Made by a program: the position numbers and the translations under genes. Below are positions 1 to 7,187 of a stretch of DNA of 13,662 nucleotides, one piece after another. Below the pieces are notes generated by a model that saw nothing but the letters and a program-made list of their open reading frames with translations, had not been told where the DNA came from and did not search any database. The DNA comes from an uncultured Ruminococcus sp. GTDB lineage: Bacteria; Bacillota; Clostridia; Oscillospirales; Ruminococcaceae. The DNA is taken from the NCBI GenBank assembly GCA_900545125.1, contig UQXS01000043.1:1-13662 (forward strand), given 5' to 3'. Each line of letters opens with the position of its first letter. The first letter of the stretch is position 1.

Positions 1-2852
1 GTCCCACCCGTGTTAAAAACGAAGACGACGCCGGAATCTCATTTGCAGAATTCGACGTAAAATCGGGGCAGACCGTTACCGTTCTCATAAAGCCGGAGGG
101 CAACGGAGCTGTAAACAATGCATGGCTCAACGCCATTGAACTCGACGGCGCCGACCCTGTAAAATCTATCTCAAAGATGTCCCCTGCCGACGGTGAAAAA
201 CATCATGAAACCGCAGACGGTCTTTCATGGACGGCAGGAAAAGGCGCTGTATCGCACGATATCTATATCGGTACGGACTATGACAGTGTGATATCTGCAG
301 ATAAAAATTCCCCTGAATACAAGGGAAGTCAGACGAATACAAAATATGATCTTGACAGCAGCTATTCCTCGGTAAATACCTACTACTGGAGAGTTGACGA
401 AGCCGACAGCAGCGGAAATATCACCAAGGGCGCTGTTTACAGCTTTAATCCTGCACGTCTTGCGTTCCCTACGGCAGAGGGCTACGGACGCTACGCAAGA
501 GGCGGACGGGGCGGCAGAATAGTAGAGGTCACAAATCTGAACGACAGCGGTGCAGGAAGTCTCCGTCAGGCTCTGGAAGTCGAAAAAGGTCCAAGGATAG
601 TTGTGTTCAAGGTAGGCGGCGTTATAGAACTTAAAAGCGTTTTGTGCATTCCGGATGACGGAGGCGATGTCTATGTTGCAGGACAAACAGCTCCCGGCGA
701 CGGTATCACCCTCATCAATTACGACTTCGGCGCTATGGGCGCACAGGATGTTGTTATCAGGGATATCCGTGTGCGTGTCGGCGATATGAACGGAAAATCA
801 ACCGGCGGAATGGGACTTGGCAGTTGTAATCACAGCATTGTTGATCACTGTTCTATCTCATGGGCAACTGACGAGGGATTCAGCTCCCGTTCGGCGCAGA
901 ATATCTCGTTCCAGTGGAATATCATCGCAGAATCACTGAACGAATCAGTCCATTATGACGCCAACGACCGAAATAAGACCGAGCCTCATTCCTTTGCGGC
1001 TTCCATCAGCGGATATACCGGCAGTTTTCACCATAATCTGCTTGTTGACAATACTGGCAGAAACGTATCACTGGCAGGCGCCATGGAACAGGATGCCAAA
1101 ACCTACGGCGGACAGCTTGATTTTCGCAACAATGTCATATATAACTGGCGTGACCGCACAACGGACGGCGGCGTAAGACGTTTGCAATTCGTGAATAATT
1201 ATTATAAAGCAGGTGCAGTCAGCAACACAAATCTCCATGTGGTTTCGCTGGACGGAAACGAACTGGGTACAAACGATATGCAGAAAATGTATGTTTCCGG
1301 CAATAAAATGACAGACAGCAAGGGAAATGCCATACTTGATTCCGGCGATGATGCATGGGCAAAGGGAAAAGCAAAATCCGGCGGAAAAAATTCAACCGAT
1401 GCCGATGTACGCAGTGATTCGCCTTTCTTTGAATCCTATGTAAATACGCAGTCGGCTGACGACGCATATAAGAGCGTTATTGCTGCGGCAGGCGCAAACT
1501 TCCCGAAATATGACTACCTTGATTCACGCTATCTGAAAGAAGTTTCAAACGGTACGTACACATATACAGGCAGCAAGGCAGGTCTCAAAGGAATAATCGA
1601 CAGTCAGAATGATGTCGGCGGATATCCGGACAGCAGTAATTTCAAGGGTGGCACTGCGCCTGCTGACAGCGACCATGACGGTATGCCCGATGCATGGGAA
1701 AAAGAGCATGGACTTGACCCGAATGATGCTTCTGACGGCAGTATTGTAAGTCTCTCCGCAGATGATTATACAAACGTTGAAATGTATCTCAACGAACTCG
1801 CCGGAGATCCGGTGGAATACAACGGCATCACCGAAACTATATCCGCCTTTGAAACTATCGAAGCCGAAAGCTTTTCGTCCCAGCAGGGAGTACGTATTGA
1901 AGATCTTGCATCAGGCGGTCAGAATATAGGCTTTATTGAAAACGGCGACTGGATAATGTTCCGCAACGTTGATTTTGAGGACGGCGCAAGAAGCTTCAAA
2001 GCAAAGCTTTCCGGAAATGCCTGCGGAATCGAGCTGTATCTCGGTACTGTCAGCGGAACGCCTGCCGCTTCGCTGAATTTCGCCGGAACAAGCGGATTTT
2101 CAGACTATAAAGACATAGAACTGAACATTCCGGCAATTTCAGGCGTAAATAATCTTTATCTGCGTTTTACCGGAGGCGACGGCTATCTTCTCAATCTGGA
2201 CAGCTTTGTTTTTGACAGGAACACCGCTCCGATGAACGGCAGGCTTATAAAAGATCTGAAAGTGTTCGACACTGAAAACTGCTCGGACTGGTCGATTGCT
2301 CCCACGGTTTCGGTGGGATCTCCCGTGTTTGGCGACAGAGATGTAACATATACGGAACTTCCGGAAGCTTTGCAGGGCGCTGAGTACATCCGGACTGCCT
2401 GCGATTCAAAGAATTATACAGAAAATGCGGCAGAATTTACGGCAGCCGAAGATATAACGGTATATATTGCCCTCGACAGCAGAGTTGAGAAAGTTCCGCC
2501 ATGGATGATTGGCTGCATCAAAACGGATATGACCGCCGTTAACAGTTCCGGCGTTGAATTTGACGTTTACAGTATGTCCGTCAGCGCCGGGGATAACGTA
2601 ACTCTCGGTTCAAACGAACAGTCGGCTTACTGCGTCAACTATACGGTATTTGTATTGGAAGCAGACGCAGTTCTCATGGGCGATGTAGATGACAACGGGA
2701 AGTTCAACATTGCCGACCTTGTTATGCTGGAAAAGTGGATAATCAGAAAAGATACACTTACAAACTGGCAGGCAGGCGATTTTCTCAGCGACGGCGTTAT
2801 AGACGTCTATGACCTTGTAATTATGAGACAAAAACTTATTGCATCAAAATAA
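1..2852 (+). CDS. Dockerin-bearing multidomain pectate lyase (PL1-like), 5' partial
   Basis: The frame is open from the window edge (first whole codon at base 3). The ATG at 177 has no Shine-Dalgarno and is internal, so signal peptide and true start lie upstream. Residues counted from that ATG: a fibronectin-III-like module (about 1-93, YYWRVDE); a right-handed beta-helix pectate lyase domain (about 97-480) with FPTAEGYGRYARGGRGG, the calcium-site-like VDHCSISWATDEG (D223) and HHNLLVDNTGR, whose R295 is the probable catalytic arginine; a calcium-binding thrombospondin-3-like linker (497-545, DSDHDGMPDAW); a CBM6-like module (about 556-681); a domain resembling those appended to rhamnogalacturonan lyases (about 686-832, GRLIKDL, GAEYIRT); and a type I dockerin (835-888). 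Family knowledge: PL1 enzymes cut homogalacturonan by beta-elimination, and dockerins bind cohesins of a cellulosomal scaffoldin. The exact PL subfamily is not certain. The second dockerin loop (DFLSDGVIDVYD) has Leu at calcium position 3. Confidence 0.9.
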   Translation, partial: PTRVKNEDDAGISFAEFDVKSGQTVTVLIKPEGNGAVNNAWLNAIELDGADPVKSISKMSPADGEKHHETADGLSWTAGKGAVSHDIYIGTDYDSVISADKNSPEYKGSQTNTKYDLDSSYSSVNTYYWRVDEADSSGNITKGAVYSFNPARLAFPTAEGYGRYARGGRGGRIVEVTNLNDSGAGSLRQALEVEKGPRIVVFKVGGVIELKSVLCIPDDGGDVYVAGQTAPGDGITLINYDFGAMGAQDVVIRDIRVRVGDMNGKSTGGMGLGSCNHSIVDHCSISWATDEGFSSRSAQNISFQWNIIAESLNESVHYDANDRNKTEPHSFAASISGYTGSFHHNLLVDNTGRNVSLAGAMEQDAKTYGGQLDFRNNVIYNWRDRTTDGGVRRLQFVNNYYKAGAVSNTNLHVVSLDGNELGTNDMQKMYVSGNKMTDSKGNAILDSGDDAWAKGKAKSGGKNSTDADVRSDSPFFESYVNTQSADDAYKSVIAAAGANFPKYDYLDSRYLKEVSNGTYTYTGSKAGLKGIIDSQNDVGGYPDSSNFKGGTAPADSDHDGMPDAWEKEHGLDPNDASDGSIVSLSADDYTNVEMYLNELAGDPVEYNGITETISAFETIEAESFSSQQGVRIEDLASGGQNIGFIENGDWIMFRNVDFEDGARSFKAKLSGNACGIELYLGTVSGTPAASLNFAGTSGFSDYKDIELNIPAISGVNNLYLRFTGGDGYLLNLDSFVFDRNTAPMNGRLIKDLKVFDTENCSDWSIAPTVSVGSPVFGDRDVTYTELPEALQGAEYIRTACDSKNYTENAAEFTAAEDITVYIALDSRVEKVPPWMIGCIKTDMTAVNSSGVEFDVYSMSVSAGDNVTLGSNEQSAYCVNYTVFVLEADAVLMGDVDDNGKFNIADLVMLEKWIIRKDTLTNWQAGDFLSDGVIDVYDLVIMRQKLIASK

Positions 2853-2860
2853 TTTCCATA

Positions 2861-2901
2861 AGCACCGCACAAAGTACGTCATGCGTTCTTTGTGCGGTGC
2901 T
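2861..2901. terminator. Long perfect hairpin after the pectate lyase gene
   Basis: The 14-nt arm AGCACCGCACAAAG (2861-2874) is matched exactly by its inverted copy at 2888-2901. Inside, after one T-T mismatch, ACG/CGT (2876-2878 with 2884-2886) extends the stem around a 5-nt loop. It starts 8 nt after the stop codon, the right place for a terminator, but neither side has a clean U-tract, so intrinsic termination would be weak. Part of the arm, CACCGCACAAAG, recurs at 13590-13601 after pyrE, so it may instead be a dispersed palindromic element. The hairpin is certain; its role is inferred. Confidence 0.5.
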
Positions 2902-3027
2902 GCTTTATGTTATGCTGACTTTGTATCGGGGAATTTTCCGTTTTTATGTGAACACGCTCTAAAAGACTGCACATTATTATGTTTTTTTATAGACATTGCT
3001 TTTTAGCGTTTCAATGCCGGATTTTGG

Positions 3028-3056
3028 TTGACATTTTCGTTAGAATATGCTACAAT
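3028..3056 (+). promoter_or_regulatory. Sigma-A promoter of glnN
   Basis: TTGACA (3028-3033) is a perfect -35 and TACAAT (3051-3056) a 5/6 -10, with the optimal 17-bp spacer. Predicted transcription starts near 3063, giving a leader of about 30 nt before the glnN ATG. I see no riboswitch or clear operator in the region between the preceding hairpin and the promoter. Confidence 0.85.
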
Positions 3057-3079
3057 ATATTAATACAGCTTTTTGTTGC

Positions 3080-3086
3080 AGGAGGA
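3080..3086 (+). promoter_or_regulatory. Ribosome binding site fixing the glnN start
   Basis: AGGAGGA lies 6 nt before the ATG at 3093. The same frame is open back to an ATG at 2979, but that codon has no Shine-Dalgarno and lies upstream of the promoter. This site therefore decides the start and removes 38 spurious N-terminal residues. Confidence 0.9.
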
Positions 3087-3092
3087 TTTTAT

Positions 3093-5180
3093 ATGAATAT
3101 ACCTGAAATTTTTGCAGAGAATGTTTTCAACCATGAAGTAATGAAATCAAGGCTTCCGAAAAATATCTACAAGGCACTTTTAAAAACGATCAATAACGGC
3201 GCTGCAATGGATATGACCACCGCCGATATTGTTGCAAATACAATAAAAGACTGGGCAGTTGAAAAAGGAGCGACCCACTATACGCATTGGTTCCAGCCGC
3301 TGACCGGTTCTACCGCTGAAAAACATGATTCCTTTATAAATACAACCCCTGGCGGTAATGCAATTATGGAATTTTCCGGCAAGGAACTCGTCAAAGGCGA
3401 GCCGGATGCGTCCTCCTTTCCTTCCGGCGGTCTCAGACAGACCAGTACGGCAAGAGGCTATACGGCATGGGATCCTACCTCATACTGCTTCGTCAAAGAG
3501 GGCAGCCTTTATATCCCCACTGTCTTTGTGTCGTATACAGGAGAAATCCTCGACAAAAAGACTCCCCTCCTCCGCTCCATGGATGCCCTCAGCAGATCGG
3601 CTGTCCGCTTTCTCAGACTTTTCGGCAACGACAGAGTTACACGTGTAACTTCAACCGTTGGGGCTGAACAGGAATATTTCCTGATAGATAAAAAAATGTA
3701 CGATCAGCGTGAGGATCTTATTCTTACGGACAGAACTCTCTTTGGTGCAAATCCTCCCAAGGGTCAGGAGCTTGACGATCAGTATTTCGCTAATCTCAAG
3801 CCAAGAATCGCCGAATATATGGCAGATCTTGACGTCGAGCTCTGGAAGCTGGGCATCTATTCAAAAACCAAACACAATGAGGTCGCTCCTGCACAGCACG
3901 AAATGGCACCTATCTTCACTACTTCCAATCTGGGCACGGATCAGAACGAACTTGCAATGGAAGTTATGAAAAAAGTCGCTCTCCGTCATGGTCTTGTCTG
4001 CCTCCTCCATGAAAAACCTTTTGAGGGAGTCAATGGTTCAGGCAAGCACAACAACTGGTCTATGTCCACCGACGACGGACAGAATCTTCTCGATCCCGGC
4101 GATACTCCCATGGAAAACCTACAGTTCCTGACCATTCTCTGCGCACTTATCAAGGGAGTGGACGAATATGCCGATCTTATGCGTATTTCCGCAGCTTCCG
4201 CCGGAAACGATCACCGTCTCGGAGCTGATGAAGCCCCCCCCGCAATAATTTCAATGTTCCTCGGTGAAGAACTCGACGCTGTTCTTAAAGCTATCGAAGA
4301 GGACGGCGTCTACAAAACGCAGACAAGTACTTTCGAGATCGGAGTCAATGCCCTCCCCTCTTTCCCCAAGGATTCAACGGACAGAAACCGTACTTCTCCA
4401 TTTGCGTTTACCGGAAACCGCTTTGAATTCCGTATGGTCGGTTCTTCCGATAATATAGCCTGCCCCAATGCGCTGCTCAATACGATCGTTGCCGAAGAAC
4501 TGAGCTGGTTCTCCGATGCTCTCGAAAGCTTTAAAGGCTCGGATAACTTTGAGTCCGAAGTCAAAAAATTACTTAAAGATGTTCTCCGGAAACACAGACG
4601 CATTATCTTCAACGGCGACGGATATTCTCCTGAATGGGTTCAGGAAGCCGCACGCAGAGGTCTGCCGAACTACGCTTCTACCGTCGATTGTCTCCCCCAT
4701 TATACCGACGAGAAAAATATAAGGATATTCCGCAAGTTCAACATCTACACCCCCAACGAACTGAAGGCGAGAACAGAAGTTCTTCTTGAAACTTACTCCA
4801 AAACCATCAGGATCGAAGCACGTACAATGATTGAAATGGCACGCAAAAAACTCCTGCCTGCTGCGCTTGACTATGTAAGCTCCGTCTGCTGCTCAATATC
4901 CGTTAAAAAGCAGATCGGCATGACAAGCTATTCAGAAGAAAAAATTGCCGCAAAACTTAATGATCTTGCCGATCGTTTCTACGATTCCATTGAACGCCTT
5001 GAATCACAGCTTGAATCAGCCTGCAAAATCAACGATATCAAAAAACAAGCTGAATGTTTCCATGATTACGTTCTCGCTGAAATGGATATCATGAGAAGTG
5101 TTGCCGACGAAATAGAAATGAATATGCCCTGCGATAAATGGCCTATCCCTACTTATACTGCAATGATCTACAATATATGA
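3093..5180 (+). CDS. glnN: Type III glutamine synthetase
   Basis: ATP-dependent ligation of ammonium to glutamate, giving glutamine; cytoplasmic and central to nitrogen assimilation. The product is 695 aa, normal for the large GSIII family and far longer than GSI or GSII. Conserved blocks in order: HWFQPLTGSTAEKHDSF near the N-terminus, LRQTSTARGYTAWDPTSY, the metal-binding GAEQEYFLID, NEVAPAQHEMAPIF, HEKPFEGVNGSGKHNNWSM, GNDHRLGADEAPPAI, and the nucleotide/substrate-binding RNRTSPFAFTGNRFEFR. All expected residues appear present. GSIII is typical of Bacteroides, cyanobacteria and ruminal clostridia including Ruminococcus. Transcription should start at the promoter at 3028-3056. Only 36 nt and no intrinsic terminator separate it from the helicase, so the two may be cotranscribed. 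No PII, amtB or glutamate synthase gene is nearby. Confidence 0.96.
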   Translation: MNIPEIFAENVFNHEVMKSRLPKNIYKALLKTINNGAAMDMTTADIVANTIKDWAVEKGATHYTHWFQPLTGSTAEKHDSFINTTPGGNAIMEFSGKELVKGEPDASSFPSGGLRQTSTARGYTAWDPTSYCFVKEGSLYIPTVFVSYTGEILDKKTPLLRSMDALSRSAVRFLRLFGNDRVTRVTSTVGAEQEYFLIDKKMYDQREDLILTDRTLFGANPPKGQELDDQYFANLKPRIAEYMADLDVELWKLGIYSKTKHNEVAPAQHEMAPIFTTSNLGTDQNELAMEVMKKVALRHGLVCLLHEKPFEGVNGSGKHNNWSMSTDDGQNLLDPGDTPMENLQFLTILCALIKGVDEYADLMRISAASAGNDHRLGADEAPPAIISMFLGEELDAVLKAIEEDGVYKTQTSTFEIGVNALPSFPKDSTDRNRTSPFAFTGNRFEFRMVGSSDNIACPNALLNTIVAEELSWFSDALESFKGSDNFESEVKKLLKDVLRKHRRIIFNGDGYSPEWVQEAARRGLPNYASTVDCLPHYTDEKNIRIFRKFNIYTPNELKARTEVLLETYSKTIRIEARTMIEMARKKLLPAALDYVSSVCCSISVKKQIGMTSYSEEKIAAKLNDLADRFYDSIERLESQLESACKINDIKKQAECFHDYVLAEMDIMRSVADEIEMNMPCDKWPIPTYTAMIYNI

Positions 5181-5216
5181 TGTCTTTGCAGACAGGTCTT
5201 AATGAAAGGATAAAAT

Positions 5217-6944
5217 ATGCAATTCAATGAACTAAATCTCTCCCGGGAACTCCTCGATGCCGTGGACGAACTCGGATATGAGGAAATGACAGAGATACAG
5301 CAGGAAAGCATTCCGCTGCTCCTTTCCGGAGCGGACGTTGTGGGTCTTTCAAATACCGGAACAGGAAAAACTGCCGCATTCGGAATCCCGGCTGTTGAAA
5401 GTATTACCGAAAACGACCGGAAATCTATTGCCGTTCTGATTCTCTGCCCCACCCGTGAGCTCGCTATGCAGGCAGCGGATGAAATGCGGAAATACGCCCG
5501 ATTCAAGAAATGCGTCCGGATTTGTGCCGTTTTCGGCGGCGCAAGCATGGAAAAACAAATTCATGAACTGAAACGTGGCGCAAACATTGTTATCGGAACT
5601 CCGGGACGTGTCCTCGATCATATGAGACGCCGTACTATCAGACTGGACGGTCTCAGATGCCTTATTCTCGATGAGGCTGACGAAATGCTGAATATGGGAT
5701 TCCGTGAGGATATCGAAACTATTCTGGCTGAATCCCCGGCTGAAAGGCAGACCGTTCTCTTCTCCGCTACCATGCCTCCTGCTATCATGGCGATAACAGA
5801 AAAATATCAGCATGATCCTGTTCAGGTAAAGATTAAATCCGCCCAGAAAACCGTTGATCTTATACAGCAGTTCTATTTTGAAGTGCCTATGGGCAGAAAA
5901 ACCGATGCACTTAAACTCCTCCTTGCAGCATATTCGCCGTCATCAGCAATGATATTCTGCAATACCAAGGCAATGGTTGACCAGCTTAACGAGGAACTTA
6001 TTAAAACCGGATTCCGTGCCGCCGGACTTCACGGCGATATGAAACAATCTCAGCGTACTCAGGTAATGAACGGTTTCAAAAACAAGGCAACCGAGATCCT
6101 CGTTGCTACCGACGTCGCCGCAAGAGGTATCGACGTAAACGATGTGGATGCCGTTTTCAATTACGATCTTCCACAGGATAACGAATATTATATCCACAGA
6201 ATAGGACGTACCGGACGTGCCGGAAAAAAAGGCGCTGCTTACACGATAATCAGCGGCAGACGTCAGCTCTTTGAACTGAAAGCTATCGAAAAATATATCC
6301 GTGCCGAAATAAAACTGCTTCCTATGCCTACAAAAGACGAAATAACCGCAATGAAAATGGAATCCATTGCCGACGATATTTCCGCTTCGGAAGCAATACA
6401 TCATGCTTATGCCGTCATTGACCGCCTTGAATCCAAAGGCATCGACAGCAGAGAAGCCGCTGCCCGTGTTATCAGCAGCATGATAAAGAACGCCGTGGAT
6501 AATCTCCCTGAATTCAGAAATCCGGCTCCTCTCAGGCAGGGCAAAAGAAAGAACGGGAAAACTGTCAGAGTTGATATTAATATCGGACGAAATAAAAGGA
6601 TCGCTCCCAATTTTATTCTCGGCGCTCTTACAGATGCAACAGGAATGTCCGGACGTGATTTCGGCAAAATTGATATTTACGATAATCACACCACCGTTGA
6701 AATTCCCGAAGCTGAATCCGACTATATAATCGACAGCACCAACCCCATGAAAGTAAACGGTCATCCTGTTGAAGTCAGACTGCTGAAAGAAGGATATTCA
6801 AACAACGACATATCAAGACGCACTAACAGCGGTTCAAAGCCAAAATTCGACCGCCGCAAGTCCGCTTACGGCGACCGGAAAAGAAAAGACGTTTTTACCG
6901 ATTACATTCCGAATCGGAAAAAAAGAACGAAAAAAAGACATTAA
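5217..6944 (+). CDS. DEAD-box ATP-dependent RNA helicase with DbpA/YxiN-like RNA-binding domain
   Basis: Unwinds or remodels RNA using ATP, probably in ribosome assembly or mRNA turnover. 575 aa, start supported by AAAGGA 6 nt upstream. Full motif set: Q motif (F3, Q28), motif I SNTGTGKT (45-52), Ia PTRELA, Ib TPGR, II DEAD (D152-D155), III SAT, IV IFCNTK, V ATDVAARGID, VI HRIGRTGR. After a helical linker comes a domain at about 451-525 (NIGRNKRIAPNFILGAL to VEVRLL) that matches the DbpA/YxiN RNA-recognition fold; in that family it targets helicases to 23S rRNA hairpin 92. The end is a lysine/arginine-rich tail (about 530-575, RKKRTKKRH) likely to bind RNA non-specifically. It could be named dbpA, deaD or cshA; sequence alone does not settle which ortholog. 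No separate promoter is evident, so expression from the glnN promoter is likely. Confidence 0.93.
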   Translation: MQFNELNLSRELLDAVDELGYEEMTEIQQESIPLLLSGADVVGLSNTGTGKTAAFGIPAVESITENDRKSIAVLILCPTRELAMQAADEMRKYARFKKCVRICAVFGGASMEKQIHELKRGANIVIGTPGRVLDHMRRRTIRLDGLRCLILDEADEMLNMGFREDIETILAESPAERQTVLFSATMPPAIMAITEKYQHDPVQVKIKSAQKTVDLIQQFYFEVPMGRKTDALKLLLAAYSPSSAMIFCNTKAMVDQLNEELIKTGFRAAGLHGDMKQSQRTQVMNGFKNKATEILVATDVAARGIDVNDVDAVFNYDLPQDNEYYIHRIGRTGRAGKKGAAYTIISGRRQLFELKAIEKYIRAEIKLLPMPTKDEITAMKMESIADDISASEAIHHAYAVIDRLESKGIDSREAAARVISSMIKNAVDNLPEFRNPAPLRQGKRKNGKTVRVDINIGRNKRIAPNFILGALTDATGMSGRDFGKIDIYDNHTTVEIPEAESDYIIDSTNPMKVNGHPVEVRLLKEGYSNNDISRRTNSGSKPKFDRRKSAYGDRKRKDVFTDYIPNRKKRTKKRH

Positions 6945-6956
6945 GAGGTGTTCAAT

Positions 6957-7070
6957 ATGGCTCATGATAAAAATAATTCAGGCGACGGAAAAAAACTCTG
7001 GATGAGAATTTTGATTCTTGGAGTTGCTCTTCTCATGCTGCTAAGTTTTATTATTCTCCCTCTTTTCTGA
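6957..7070 (+). CDS. Small single-pass membrane protein (37 aa), unknown function
   Basis: Not recognised with certainty. The frame encodes 37 residues. AGAGGTG at 6944-6950 sits 6 nt before the ATG, overlapping the helicase stop codon, and a strong terminator follows 8 nt after the stop. Both support a genuine translated gene at the end of the glnN-helicase unit. Residues 1-17 are polar and charged (MAHDKNNSGDGKKLWMR); residues 18-37 are almost wholly hydrophobic (ILILGVALLMLLSF), forming one membrane helix ending at PLF. By positive-inside charge, N-in is likely. It resembles in size and plan the tiny membrane proteins of Firmicutes such as Prli42 and DUF4044-type miniproteins, but that is shape similarity only. 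Confidence 0.72.
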   Translation: MAHDKNNSGDGKKLWMRILILGVALLMLLSFIILPLF

Positions 7071-7078
7071 AAATAACG

Positions 7079-7103
7079 GCAGAGCTTCGGCTCTGCTTTT
7101 TTT
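7079..7103 (+). terminator. Intrinsic terminator of the glnN-helicase-small protein unit
   Basis: Perfect 7-bp stem GCAGAGC (7079-7085) and GCTCTGC (7090-7096) closes the very stable TTCG tetraloop and is followed by seven T. Classic Rho-independent terminator. It separates the upstream unit from the spoIIGA promoter. Confidence 0.95.
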
Positions 7104-7108
7104 ATGCC

Positions 7109-7150
7109 TGACGGATTATGACATATTTTTCAGGCTGTCCGCATTATAAT
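7109..7150 (+). promoter_or_regulatory. Putative Spo0A-activated sigma-A promoter of spoIIGA-sigE
   Basis: A perfect -10 TATAAT (7145-7150) is paired with ATGACA (7118-7123, 5/6 to TTGACA) across a 21-bp spacer; nothing resembling a -35 lies at 17 bp. The Bacillus spoIIG promoter is known for a 22-bp spacer rescued by Spo0A~P. Two head-to-tail Spo0A-box-like heptamers (consensus TGNCGAA) begin exactly 10 bp apart: TGACGGA (7109-7115, 6/7) and TGACATA (7119-7125, 5/7). They fall next to and over the -35, where Spo0A binds in Bacillus. Motifs are seen; Spo0A control is inferred. Confidence 0.6.
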
Positions 7151-7187
7151 ATTATTAAGGCAACATAAAAGAAAGGCGGATAAAGAT

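Noticed and set aside
177..179. ATG as start of the pectate lyase gene
   Set aside because: No Shine-Dalgarno, no signal peptide after it, and the frame continues open and protein-like to the window edge; the gene is truncated by the window.
4234..4241. Run of eight C in glnN as a possible phase-variation tract
   Set aside because: It encodes the invariant EAPPA block, where codon choice explains it; frame switching of a core glutamine synthetase is unlikely.
5181..5194. Small hairpin TGTCT-TTGC-AGACA after glnN as a terminator
   Set aside because: Only 5 bp of stem, and no U-tract follows; it would not stop transcription before the helicase.
5943..6764. Long open frame of about 273 codons on the minus strand inside the helicase gene
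   Set aside because: It lies wholly antisense to a conserved DEAD-box gene, has no ribosome site or family resemblance, and reads as a shadow of the coding strand.
7155..7165. TTAAGGCAACA, also found at 13581-13591, as a repeat copy
   Set aside because: An 11-nt match is expected many times by chance in a window of this length, and the flanks differ completely.
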